Of a DNA stretch of 64,000 nucleotides, positions 1-7,891 are shown in pieces. This DNA comes from Lentisphaerales bacterium (GTDB lineage Bacteria > Verrucomicrobiota > Lentisphaeria > Lentisphaerales > Lentisphaeraceae). The DNA lies in assembly GCA_022446985.1 (NCBI GenBank), contig JAKVBD010000004.1, positions 1-64,000 on the forward strand. The letters run 5' to 3'. The notes below the pieces were generated by a model, which was not told where the DNA came from, searched no databases, and saw only the letters and a list, made by a program, of their open reading frames with translations. The number at the start of each line of letters is the position of its first letter. The first letter of the stretch is position 1. The position numbers and the translations under genes were made by a program.

Positions 1-138
1 TTCTCAAAAATAGGAAGACAAAAGCAAGAAGTAGCTCAATAGTTCATTTAGCCTATTTTCGGACAAGCACTAATTAACAAAGCTCAATTGTTCACATTTT
101 GAATGAGTTGAGAGCCCTTTATGGTTTACCCGGTTAAA

Positions 139-396
139 TTAACAGGCCTGTAATTCAACAGGTTTATTACGCCAGACGAGAACTTTGTAACGGGGGCTAA
201 GTCCTAAGTTATTCGGTTCTTTTTTTACGATTTTATGGATGGTATGTATGTTCTCCCATTTGATGGTAAAGTGCCCCATATCAACGACCTTTACGTAAAG
301 CCCGTAATTTGTAGTTTCTATGGCTTTGGCTTCGTGTACTACATTATTTTTTGTAGTTATATAGACATCATCATTTACACCGAGAGTGTATGTCAT
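139..396 (-). CDS. small protein of unknown function (85 aa)
   Basis: I do not recognise this protein. It begins with ATG at 396, preceded by a good ribosome binding site (AGGAGG on the minus strand at about 405-410), which makes it a believable gene. The sequence looks like a compact beta-rich fold with no signal peptide and no membrane segment; it contains repeated short beta-like runs (DVYITT, YGLYVKVV, FTIKWENI). It lies downstream of the two-component operon on the same strand but 185 bases away, so it is probably transcribed separately. Confidence 0.6.
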   Translation of the reverse strand: MTYTLGVNDDVYITTKNNVVHEAKAIETTNYGLYVKVVDMGHFTIKWENIHTIHKIVKKEPNNLGLSPRYKVLVWRNKPVELQAC

Positions 397-581
397 CTTA
401 CTATCCTCCTCAATAATTCTTCGATTACTCTAGTAGCACTATACATTCCTGTGTGTTTTTGAATTTCTTAAATATATCTAAATGAGTTATTTATGTTTTT
501 TGAGTTTGGGGGCTCATATGAAGTTGATTACTGAAGTGTTTAGAATTTGATTACTTTTGAGAATGTTATCTATATATCTTT

Positions 582-1739
582 TCATTTATGAGGAAAGTTG
601 AGGGTGAAGGTTGAACCTTCCCCAAGTTTACTGGTAACAGTAGCGGAGCCATTCAATGCTTTCATTTGATTATTTATACTTGAAAGCCCAAGCCCAGAAC
701 CTTCTCCAATATCTTTGGTTGTGAAAAAAGGATCCCAGATTTTGGGAACGACATCAGGGGCGATACCACAACCTGAATCAGAAATTTTGACAGAGATAAA
801 GGCGCCCTTGATTTCAGAGACGATTTCAATCTCTTTGTTTTCAGCATTTTTGATAGAGTGAATAGCATTATTCAAAAGACCGTTGATAGATTCTGTTATG
901 CTGGCCGGGTGACAAACTATTGTTGGTAGTTCTTGTAGATCTAAAGTCAACAAGCAGTCATTTAAGCCATCTGCATTCAGAGTTAATGCATTTTTTATAG
1001 CTTCGTTTATACAGTAGCTTTGCTCCTCATCTTCTGGAAGGTCGAGGGTAACCAATCTATCGGTGATTTGTCTCAGTTGGTTAAACTCTTCACTGGACTC
1101 TTCTAATATGTCGCTACAGTTGTCAAGATGCCGTTTACATCGTTTATGAAACTCTTCATGTTCTTGAGAGATAGTTTCGATTTCTTGTTTGATGTGATTT
1201 AAGTATTTTGCCAGGCCGGAGAAGTTACTTTTTATGCAAGATAAAGGGTTATTAAGTTCATGAGACAAGCCCCCAACCATTCTTGAAACGGCTGCCATCT
1301 TTTCTTCTTGAATAATGATGGTCTGGTATGCTTTAAGCTCTTCGTGCTTTTGTTGCAGCTTTCTTTTGGCATCGATCTGTGAGAAAGAGCTTTTGACTCT
1401 CATAAGTAACGAGCCGCTTTCTACCGGTTTTTGAATAAAGTCGACACCACCCGCTTCATAGGCAAGGTTTAAGGCATTGGCCTCTTCTGTGCCAGTCAGA
1501 AAAATAACCGGAATGTGGTTGAATGCATCTATGCTTTTGTATTCGCGACATATATCGAAACCAGCTTCATCTTCAAGCATGACATCGAGTATAATGAGAT
1601 CGATATTTTTAGACTTGAGTTGTTCGTAGCCTTCTTTTGAGTTTTTTGCTTCAAAGATTTGGTAGCCATGTCGCTCTAGAATCTTCTTGAGTAGCTTCCG
1701 TACTGTTGACTGGTCATCGATGATTAAAATTTTATTCAT
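582..1739 (-). CDS. response regulator-histidine kinase fusion (REC-HisKA-HATPase)
   Basis: A soluble signalling protein of 385 aa. The N-terminal receiver domain (about 1-120) has the acidic pair D8-D9, phospho-acceptor D52, T81 and K103. A helical linker leads to a histidine kinase core with the H-box SHELNNP (H159), then an ATPase domain with the G1 box DSGCGIAP and the G2 box GEGSGLGL. There is no membrane segment, so it must take its signal from a partner. It is the last gene of a four-gene operon and overlaps the histidine kinase before it by 8 bases. The receiver-first order is that of kinases controlled by phosphorylation from an upstream kinase; the H23 kinase encoded just upstream is the obvious candidate (inference). 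Confidence 0.9.
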   Translation of the reverse strand: MNKILIIDDQSTVRKLLKKILERHGYQIFEAKNSKEGYEQLKSKNIDLIILDVMLEDEAGFDICREYKSIDAFNHIPVIFLTGTEEANALNLAYEAGGVDFIQKPVESGSLLMRVKSSFSQIDAKRKLQQKHEELKAYQTIIIQEEKMAAVSRMVGGLSHELNNPLSCIKSNFSGLAKYLNHIKQEIETISQEHEEFHKRCKRHLDNCSDILEESSEEFNQLRQITDRLVTLDLPEDEEQSYCINEAIKNALTLNADGLNDCLLTLDLQELPTIVCHPASITESINGLLNNAIHSIKNAENKEIEIVSEIKGAFISVKISDSGCGIAPDVVPKIWDPFFTTKDIGEGSGLGLSSINNQMKALNGSATVTSKLGEGSTFTLNFPHK

Positions 1740-2448
1740 CGTCAGACTCTAGAGGAAGAGTTATATAAAAAGCGGTTCCAGGAGAGTGTTCCGTGTCGTG
1801 GATGATTTGACCGCCATGATCTTCGATGATTTGCTTTGAAATAGCTAACCCTTGACCGGACCCCTGTGCTTTGGCGCTTGTGTACCAGTCGAATATAGAG
1901 TCCAGCTGTGTTTCTGGAATACCGCTACCATTGTCTTCTACTCTTATGATTAATTGCTTGTCGCTTTTGCTACAGTTTATAGTGATGAGAGGGGAGCAGG
2001 AATTAACATTAAGCGCTTCTATAGAATTAACCATCAGGTTTATGAAGACCTGTTTGATTTGACTCGGATTAGCTTTGATTAGAGGCGACTTCTCGAGAAG
2101 TTTGAGCTCTATGTTAATTTGGTTTTTAGTCTGTGGTAGAACTATTTTTTTACAGGTGTCTAAGAGTTCATTCAATGGTACAGTTTTAGGCTTACAGTCG
2201 TTTCTGACTAAGCTTTTTATACTGTTGAGCAGTTCTTTAATTTGAGTTATACCTTCTTCATTTTCTTGAAGAATTTCTATGATGTCATCGCTAAGATTTT
2301 CTGAATTTTTCTTTTTCCTGATTTTTTTAATGAGGTAGCGATTATTGCTGTCGATAAAAGTTACTGGAGATTGCAAGTTGTGAAGAATTGCAGCAGAGAG
2401 TTGTCCAAGCATGGCTAACTTTTGAGTGTTCCAGTCTTTTTTATTCAT
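1732..2448 (-). CDS. small cytoplasmic histidine kinase
   Basis: A 238-residue kinase made of little more than a dimerisation/phospho-acceptor helix and an ATPase domain. The candidate histidine is H23 in LHNLQSP; the usual acidic residue after the histidine (HE) is N here. The ATPase domain has NLMVNSIEAL (N box), DNGSGIPE (G1) and GSGQGLAI (G2). No sensor, signal peptide or membrane segment is present. The start overlaps the stop of the FapA-like gene by one base (TAATG), and the end overlaps the next gene by 8 bases, so the proteins are probably made in fixed ratio. Confidence 0.88.
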   Translation of the reverse strand: MNKKDWNTQKLAMLGQLSAAILHNLQSPVTFIDSNNRYLIKKIRKKKNSENLSDDIIEILQENEEGITQIKELLNSIKSLVRNDCKPKTVPLNELLDTCKKIVLPQTKNQINIELKLLEKSPLIKANPSQIKQVFINLMVNSIEALNVNSCSPLITINCSKSDKQLIIRVEDNGSGIPETQLDSIFDWYTSAKAQGSGQGLAISKQIIEDHGGQIIHDTEHSPGTAFYITLPLESDDE

Positions 2449-3647
2449 TAGATAACTTTTGAAACTTTATCGTAGACTAATTTATAACGGCTCATGCCAG
2501 GAACTCTTTCTTTATAGATTTCTTCCTGCTCTTTGAATTGAATGATCACCACAGGATCGAGACAATCTTGAAAGCTGACGTATGAGTTTTTAGCGTTTTT
2601 CGAGAAAAGCATCTTTTTCAGCTTGTGGAGTTTCCCTTCCAGGTTCATCAAAGTTTTTTGCTTTTTCTTAAACTCCAAAAGTTTGTTTCTGATCGGTTCT
2701 TTGGCCTTCTCTCCCATTTTCCCCGGGTTTTCGGCTTTGCAGGCTGCAGAGACATAGGTTTCGATTTCTTGCTGGGAGATGAGAATTTTACGCTCCATTT
2801 CGGAGTGGAGGGTTTTGGCTTCTTTGAGTTGAGCCTGGACACGCAGGTCTATTCCAACTATTAACTTTCTGTCACTGCCTTCAGCCCCGGCAGATTTTAA
2901 ATGGATCGAATCCAAAGCATTTATGACTCCGCCAACGGTAGTTCCTCTTGTCTTAGAGCTGACTCCCAATCCCATCACTTTTACATGACTGCGGCTGTAT
3001 ATATGGACCATTAAAGTATGAGTTTTAACTTCGACATCGTCATCACAAATTAGCAGACTGTTTTCCAGGTAACCTATCTTATAGTTTTTCTGGCAATAGG
3101 TGAGAGTTCTTTTACCATTTGCTCTCCAGTCAATTTCTAGCTTGCCTTTGCAATTTATTTTTACGTGATCTTCGACAGTTTTGAGAATAGTGAGATTACC
3201 ACTAGCATCGACTTTAGTTGTGTTTCTAACACGCTCTTGATAAACTAGGTCTCCACTGAAGTTTATAATCCCAGTTTGAGCACTTATATCTTCTTTGATA
3301 ATGGGTTTGTTAGTCAGGTGATTAAGAGAATCTGGACTAAAACGAATAAGTCCGGCTTCTAGTGAGAGGTAGATGCATTGACGGTTTCCTTTCATAACAC
3401 GGACAATACCTTCTCCATACTCGAAGAAAGAGGGAATGTCATCCGGGTTTATTTCAGTTTGTTCTTCATCAAGTTTTTTTTGTTCCTCTGGAGGACGGTT
3501 AATGTCGACAACCGCAAGTACTTCATTCTTTTTAACTTCGTGATAAGCACAGGCATTAGTCTTCTCGTGTCCATCGATGAACACCCTAAGCCTTTCTTCC
3601 ACTTTCTGAATGGCAAAATGAAGATTATATTTGGTTTTTTCGGCCAA
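2448..3647 (-). CDS. FapA/DUF342-like polymer-binding protein
   Basis: A 399-residue protein resembling the DUF342 (FapA) family: an N-terminal segment, a central right-handed beta-helix-like stretch with repeating short strands (about 110-250, including ISAQTGIINFSGDLVYQ and KINCKGKLEID), then a long charged coiled coil (about 270-350) and a short C-terminal beta region. FapA proteins bind polymers or regulate signalling; in several bacteria they sit beside chemotaxis or two-component genes. Here the gene lies between a response regulator (2 bases upstream) and two kinases, so a role as scaffold or sensor in that pathway is inferred. Family assignment is from overall pattern, not from a search. 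Confidence 0.75.
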   Translation of the reverse strand: MAEKTKYNLHFAIQKVEERLRVFIDGHEKTNACAYHEVKKNEVLAVVDINRPPEEQKKLDEEQTEINPDDIPSFFEYGEGIVRVMKGNRQCIYLSLEAGLIRFSPDSLNHLTNKPIIKEDISAQTGIINFSGDLVYQERVRNTTKVDASGNLTILKTVEDHVKINCKGKLEIDWRANGKRTLTYCQKNYKIGYLENSLLICDDDVEVKTHTLMVHIYSRSHVKVMGLGVSSKTRGTTVGGVINALDSIHLKSAGAEGSDRKLIVGIDLRVQAQLKEAKTLHSEMERKILISQQEIETYVSAACKAENPGKMGEKAKEPIRNKLLEFKKKQKTLMNLEGKLHKLKKMLFSKNAKNSYVSFQDCLDPVVIIQFKEQEEIYKERVPGMSRYKLVYDKVSKVI

Positions 3648-3649
3648 TT

Positions 3650-4465
3650 TTATTCATCCAACGCTTCGAGTAAATTATCTATACTGCTCATGATCGTGTC
3701 TTTTTTAAGAGTAACCTTCCACATAGACATAAAAATTTCGACTATAGGTAAGTATCCCTCAATATGTTCCTGAGTATTCTTTGGAGCATTGCTGAGAATG
3801 ATGTAACCCAGACAAAAATTTTGGCGCCACATTTCGATACATGTTTTATCGACTTCCTCAGATTTTTTAAAGCCAAGTTCAACACTATCGGCTTTTGAAA
3901 GGTCTTTCAGGTCACTTTCTATTTGTGCTTTAATGTGATTTAGATCTTTTTTATCCAAGAACATTTTTAAGGCTTTTTCACGCATTTCGAGTTCTTTGGT
4001 TCTTTCCCAAACGCGTTGCTCAAGTTCTTCATTGTAGTTGTTGAGCTGCTCATAACTTTTTTGTAGCTCAGCTGCTAATCGGGAGTTTTCGATTTGCTTC
4101 TCGTGGAAGGCCCGGGCATTTCTTAAAGTGAGGATCAGATCTTCGTCTTCCCAGGGTTTGACCTGGTAACTCCAGATAAAACCTTTGTTGACTACATTGA
4201 GAACCTCCTCTCTCTCAGCAAATGCCGAGAGGACTATGCGTACACTGTCCGGGTGAATGTCTCTTGACTTTGAAAGAAATTGAATCCCGTCCATCTCTGG
4301 CATTCTTACATCGCTGAAAATGACATCGAATTCATGCTCCTTCATGAATTCGAGACCTTTTTGCCCGGATTCAGCAGTGAAGACTTCAATATCTTCATCT
4401 TCAACGGCTCTGTTCAATGCTTTCAGTATGTTTACCTGATCATCTACAAATAAAACTTTCGCCAT
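3650..4465 (-). CDS. response regulator with coiled-coil output
   Basis: First gene of the operon, 271 aa. The receiver domain (about 1-120) has D8-D9, phospho-acceptor D52, the switch residues in LSAF and the lysine in VKPW. After it comes a long coiled coil (about 120-170, QKSYEQLNNYNEELEQRV) and a C-terminal domain of about 95 aa that I do not recognise. The receiver with the VKPWE sequence plus coiled coil is typical of RpfG/RsbU-like regulators, but no HD-GYP or PP2C domain follows. Start ATG at 4465 has AAGGAAGG upstream on the minus strand. A perfect 8-bp hairpin at 4515-4534 lies in its promoter region. Confidence 0.88.
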   Translation of the reverse strand: MAKVLFVDDQVNILKALNRAVEDEDIEVFTAESGQKGLEFMKEHEFDVIFSDVRMPEMDGIQFLSKSRDIHPDSVRIVLSAFAEREEVLNVVNKGFIWSYQVKPWEDEDLILTLRNARAFHEKQIENSRLAAELQKSYEQLNNYNEELEQRVWERTKELEMREKALKMFLDKKDLNHIKAQIESDLKDLSKADSVELGFKKSEEVDKTCIEMWRQNFCLGYIILSNAPKNTQEHIEGYLPIVEIFMSMWKVTLKKDTIMSSIDNLLEALDE

Positions 4466-4514
4466 AAATTTACCTTCCTTGTTATCCCTTCGTTAAAACA
4501 TCGCATAAACTGTG

Positions 4515-4534
4515 CACAACTTTGGTAAGTTGTG
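4515..4534. promoter_or_regulatory. inverted repeat upstream of the response-regulator operon
   Basis: CACAACTT and AAGTTGTG are perfect inverted copies separated by TGGT. The site lies 50-70 bases upstream of the first gene of the minus-strand operon, where an operator or an RNA hairpin in the leader would sit. No protein can be assigned to it. Confidence 0.35.
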
Positions 4535-4803
4535 AATTTAAGTTGTTTGGGTAAATGTTTGACTGACAATAACCTTGAGATATGTCGTGTTATATGTATC
4601 AGTTGTCGATAATTGTGACTTAAGCGTTTGGTGTTTATTGGAATTACTGGCTGTTTGTTTTTTTAAGAGCCAGGTGTTTTTAACAATTTTTCGACTAATT
4701 GGTAGAAGCAGTTAGCGCAATTTTATGCCGGATTTCATTTTTTATGAAGCAGTCAATTATTAACAAGTATTTGCTTCGCTCAATCGAGTAGCAAAGGATG
4801 CTC

Positions 4804-4831
4804 TTGAAATACCCTCAGAATATCCTAAAAT
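4804..4831 (+). promoter_or_regulatory. sigma-70-type promoter of the permuted tRNA-like RNA
   Basis: TTGAAA at 4804-4809 and TAAAAT at 4826-4831, 16 bases apart, make a good housekeeping promoter. The predicted start, about 4838-4840, falls immediately before the first paired base of the RNA described next, which supports both calls. Confidence 0.55.
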
Positions 4832-4840
4832 ATATATCAA

Positions 4841-4987
4841 GAGGCCATGGTAGTTCATACTTCTCATATCTTTAAGATACCCTGTCGCAGGTTCGAATCC
4901 TGCCAGAGTTCAAGCAGTTGGATTCTGTAGCTCAGTCTGGTAGAGCAGGTAATGATCAGAACTACCGCTTTCCTCGGTTTTCTTTTT
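4841..4987 (+). ncRNA. circularly permuted tRNA-like RNA
   Basis: Two tRNA halves are present in reversed order. The upstream half has anticodon-stem bases TACC (4878-4881), variable loop CTGTC (4882-4886), T arm GCAGG-TTCGAAT-CCTGC (4887-4903) and 3' acceptor strand CAGAGTT (4904-4910). After the loop GCAG comes the 5' half: acceptor strand GATTCTG (4921-4927), TA, D arm GCTC-AGTCTGGTA-GAGC (4930-4946), A, and GGTA (4948-4951). The acceptor strands pair fully (7 bp, two G-U), extended to 10 bp by CAA/TTG, closed by GCAG. GGTA pairs with TACC. T8, A14, G15-C48, G18-G19, G46 and the T loop are all canonical. An outer stem GGTAGTTC (4849-4856) with GAACTACC (4959-4966), then GAGG (4841-4844) with CCTC (4972-4975), encloses everything and leads into a T-rich end (4978-4987). 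No CCA is encoded. The anticodon cannot be read off; the loop region holds CTCATAT at 4863-4869. Whether a working tRNA is made is unknown. Confidence 0.7.
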
Positions 4988-5159
4988 TAAATCCTTCCAT
5001 ATTCAGTAATTTTCGGTAATAGTTTTACAGTATAGCAAATAAGTTCAAAAGCTGCAGGTTCTGTATAGTAGTGACAGGTATGAGATAGGCTGTAGATTGA
5101 AACCTTATTTCAGTTTTCATAACATGTTAATCAGCGAAAGTTAAAAAAGGGATATTCAA

Positions 5160-5472
5160 ATGAGATTTATCATTTTAGCTATTTTGGGCTTCGTTGGTAT
5201 ACACCTTGTATACAGGTAAGCAGGAAGTTGAAAGTAAGAAAAAGACTGCAAGTTGCAAAGCAACTCTCCATAAAATTGGAATGGCTTACATTCAGTCTAA
5301 TGATCCTTCTATACTCAAAAATAAGAAATGCCCAGAAACAGGTAAGCCTTATTATTTCCGAAAAGACTGGTTTGAAAAGGATGGCAAGTTGTTAACTTGC
5401 TTTGAACATAAAAAAGATAGTAGCGGTAAAGATGTAGGCATTTATGTAGAGAAGGATGGATCTGTTAAATAG
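5160..5472 (+). pseudogene. frameshifted pilin-like small secreted protein
   Basis: An ATG at 5160 with AAAAAGGG upstream opens a hydrophobic signal-like sequence (MRFIILAILGFVGIHLVYR) that stops at TAA after 19 codons. The next frame is open from about 5194 to 5472 and continues with a Lys-rich stretch, then ASCKATLHKIGMAY and CPETGKPYYF. This C..L.kIG.AY / CP.TG..Y pattern resembles the short pilin-like secreted proteins of planctomycetes and relatives. The simplest reading is one gene of about 100 aa broken by a single frameshift between 5194 and 5216. A sequencing error would give the same picture. Confidence 0.55.
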
Positions 5473-5549
5473 GGTCTTTGGTTAAATATAATCTTACCTG
5501 ATAGGAATGGAATGTAGTACGGATAGCAGGGTACTTTCTTGTTTAGGAA

Positions 5550-6020
5550 TTATTTTTTCAACTCGATAATACGGAAACTATTATTTCCTCTTGTCGAATA
5601 AGTTATGGAATTGTCTTTGTATGTCGCAGAGAAGATAGACTCTTCCTCACTTATGATAAAATCATCAACCACCACAATTTTGCCATCCAAGTACTTTTCT
5701 GCAACTATAATTCGATTTTTACCTGTCTTAGGAAGCTCAATTGACTCTGCTATAAACTCCTTCGTTGAGGGAACGAAATCTGGGCCGGGGCCCAAGCCAT
5801 ACCCGTCTGTTTTTAAGCCCCAAACAAAAGTCGAATATTCAACATAGTTATTGTAGGAGTTTCCAATACTGCTTTTATTCGCAAAAGAAGATTGACCTCT
5901 GTCAAAATCTAACGCCATAATTGCCTCATTAAGATTTTTGGCCGCTTCTTCAGGAGTTTTTTTCTTTGAACATGAAACCAGTACACATAAGCTAATAAAT
6001 AGGATTAAAGTTTTATTCAT
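5550..6020 (-). CDS. lipoprotein of unknown function
   Basis: A 156-residue protein with a clear lipoprotein signal: MNKTLILFISLCVLVSC, with the lipidated cysteine at position 17, followed by SKKK. The mature part starts with TPEEAAKNLNEAIMALDF, the sort of short helix seen in envelope lipoproteins with a DUF4878-like fold, and ends in beta strands. No catalytic motif is visible. It stands alone between two gene-poor stretches. Confidence 0.75.
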   Translation of the reverse strand: MNKTLILFISLCVLVSCSKKKTPEEAAKNLNEAIMALDFDRGQSSFANKSSIGNSYNNYVEYSTFVWGLKTDGYGLGPGPDFVPSTKEFIAESIELPKTGKNRIIVAEKYLDGKIVVVDDFIISEEESIFSATYKDNSITYSTRGNNSFRIIELKK

Positions 6021-6744
6021 TGTTAGCCCTGAAATTCTTTAATGGTTAATAATTGTTCTCGTTCCCAAACTACAAACATTCTTAGATGTTTCCGTTATAT
6101 GTGAGATAACGGGGAAGTAATGTTATATCAGGGTTCTAGTGGAACCATAGTTTACTTGCTATTTCCTTAGTTAGCAATTCCTGAAATACAAGTCAAGTCT
6201 TCAATCTCGTAATACCCTTGGAGGGAATAGTGTTGAAGTTATTGGAGACTTAGCGTGGTTTAGGCTTTGGGATTATCAGCTAATAAAAACGAAAAGTTTG
6301 TAACATCGAAAGTACTATTTTTAAGGTTATTGTAATAATCTTACTTGTATCTACTCCGTGGCTTTGGGCTTCTTCGGCTAATTCTCTCTTGTTTCCTAAT
6401 TCATCTTATCTGTGGTTGATTCATTTTTGAACCACTGAGAACTGAAGGGAAATGATCCCATATAAAGCCCTGAATATCCATTATTTAGGGGGCTGATTTT
6501 TATTTGAAAATGGAGTGAATTAGGCCTGTAAAAAGAAAAAATAAAATATTTTTCAAAAGATTGTCAAAAGATTGTAAGTCAGCCGTATCACATACTATCG
6601 ATGCTATTCTCTCTTGTATCGATACCTTGGTAACTGCCATTCTCTGCACAGTTTGGCAGTGCACGGGCTCGAAGTATGAACCGCACCTGTACTCCTCATG
6701 CTTTGGGCCCGTATTTTTTTACTCAATTTCGAGTCTAATTCCCT
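6021..6744. other. gene-poor stretch with short inverted repeats
   Basis: No convincing gene is seen in these 720 bases. Visible structure: an imperfect hairpin near 6464-6490 (CCCTGAATA with TATTTAGGG) followed by a T-rich run; a direct repeat of CAAAAGATTGT at about 6553-6574; and ACTGCCA / TGGCAGT inverted copies around 6635-6660. A short plus-strand frame around 6320-6425 reads like a signal sequence ending in LWASSANS but lacks a start codon, so it may be a gene remnant. Confidence 0.4.
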
Positions 6745-6954
6745 CTAATCCAAAAGACTATTGACTAGTCCACTGATCATGAAAGACAGGACAAAGAGTA
6801 CAAATGATTGGATGTCTGTTAGTAATTTTAGACAGAGGAAAATACAGATGGTAAAAATAAAAACTTTCCAAAATAATCTGAAGGTTTTTAAAATTTCATT
6901 CTTTATAAAGGATAAGACAGAGTCTGGTTCTTTTTGAGGAGAGCTGGGACTCAA
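6745..6954 (-). CDS. small membrane protein
   Basis: A 69-residue protein with a polar N-terminus (MSPSSPQKEPDSVLSF) and two closely spaced hydrophobic segments (about 28-45 and 49-67). Its ATG overlaps the stop of the previous small gene by four bases (ATGA), which suggests translational coupling. I do not recognise it. It is the last of three co-oriented membrane-protein genes. Confidence 0.5.
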   Translation of the reverse strand: MSPSSPQKEPDSVLSFIKNEILKTFRLFWKVFIFTICIFLCLKLLTDIQSFVLFVLSFMISGLVNSLLD

Positions 6955-7151
6955 TGAAGGTGCTGTGATTGGCCTTCCGTTCCAAACAGGGAGAATAGCA
7001 GCTCAAATACAATGATTTGCAGGAAGTAGAGTAGCGCAGGAGAAGCAACGAGTAATGACCAGAGCCCCAGACCCTGGTCAACTGCAATAACAGTGGCTAC
7101 GAGACTGATTAATGATAGAACTTGTCTGTAAACTAGAAGCTTCTTGAACAT
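6951..7151 (-). CDS. small membrane protein
   Basis: A 66-residue, mostly hydrophobic protein (two membrane segments, about 10-28 and 31-55). It starts 16 bases after the DUF3592 gene stop and its own stop overlaps the next start. It resembles no family I can name; very short length and low complexity make the call moderate. Confidence 0.5.
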   Translation of the reverse strand: MFKKLLVYRQVLSLISLVATVIAVDQGLGLWSLLVASPALLYFLQIIVFELLFSLFGTEGQSQHLH

Positions 7152-7167
7152 GAAATCGTTGGGGCTT

Positions 7168-7638
7168 TTAGCGAAACTGTTTGCTGAATAAACCTATCAT
7201 GACAAATACCCCGCCAAACAAGGCAAAGGCCAGACCAAAGCCAGGAAGAAAATAAGTAGATGTATGAACTCCTGGTTCAAGCACGGCTTCGTAGACATCT
7301 TCAGTATTGTAGTAAACAGAGACTTTCTTGCCTTTGGGGTATTTGTTGACATACCTGCTGGCATCTGAAGAATCGCTGGTATTGATTTCTCCGAATTTAA
7401 CTTTATTAGCAGTAATAGTTTCTTTGTCGACGACATACTCATAATTGATTTCGGCACCATACGTAGTGCCGTCACTGTCTCTGTGGGCTTTAACCTTAGA
7501 GCTAATAACTTTTCCTTCGGCTTGTGGCCAATCCATGCTGGCTTTTGCTTTAGAGTATTGTTTCAAACCAAAGATAAAAACAGCTATGCCGATAATGACA
7601 AAAACTGATGAAAATGCGATCCAACCAAGTCGTTTCAC
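7168..7638 (-). CDS. DUF3592 membrane protein
   Basis: A 156-residue protein with an N-terminal membrane helix (about 6-26), a beta-rich extracytoplasmic domain and a C-terminal helix (about 129-149). The signature W-PQAEGKVISSKV, then YEYVVDKETITANKV, then YPKGKKVSVYYNTEDVYEAVLEP matches the DUF3592 family. These proteins are widespread in bacteria and of unknown role. Two small membrane proteins follow in the same operon. Confidence 0.85.
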   Translation of the reverse strand: MKRLGWIAFSSVFVIIGIAVFIFGLKQYSKAKASMDWPQAEGKVISSKVKAHRDSDGTTYGAEINYEYVVDKETITANKVKFGEINTSDSSDASRYVNKYPKGKKVSVYYNTEDVYEAVLEPGVHTSTYFLPGFGLAFALFGGVFVMIGLFSKQFR

Positions 7639-7891
7639 TTCGTGCTCCTTTAATGATACAATCGGTGCAACTTTTGTAAGGCCTTCAAGTCTAAGTGAAA
7701 GTTAGTAAGCCTTTTGCTCCTTATTAAGTAACTAACTTAGCAGAAGTCAGAGTTTTGTCAGCTGGAATTAAGGAGGGAAAGTTTGAAGAATATTTTTATC
7801 CGTATTTTATCCTAACTGAGCTTCAAGCATGGTAACTCTTTCTCTTTGGCACTAACTTACACGAATCATCAATAGGAACAGATAAATTGCC

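Noticed and set aside
4878-4951. Simple tandem of a truncated tRNA and another truncated tRNA
   Set aside because: Kept as the main alternative, not the preferred reading: the two acceptor strands pair with each other at all positions and the ends are joined by an 8-bp stem with promoter and T-run outside, which is unlikely by chance.
4841-4987. Two-piece (permuted) tmRNA
   Set aside because: The order of parts is similar, but a full D arm with G18-G19 is present, there is no tag reading frame or pseudoknot region, and the whole is only about 145 bases.
6561-6764. 67-residue open frame on the plus strand
   Set aside because: Cys- and Ser-rich without family likeness, poor ribosome site, overlaps the end of a better membrane-protein gene.
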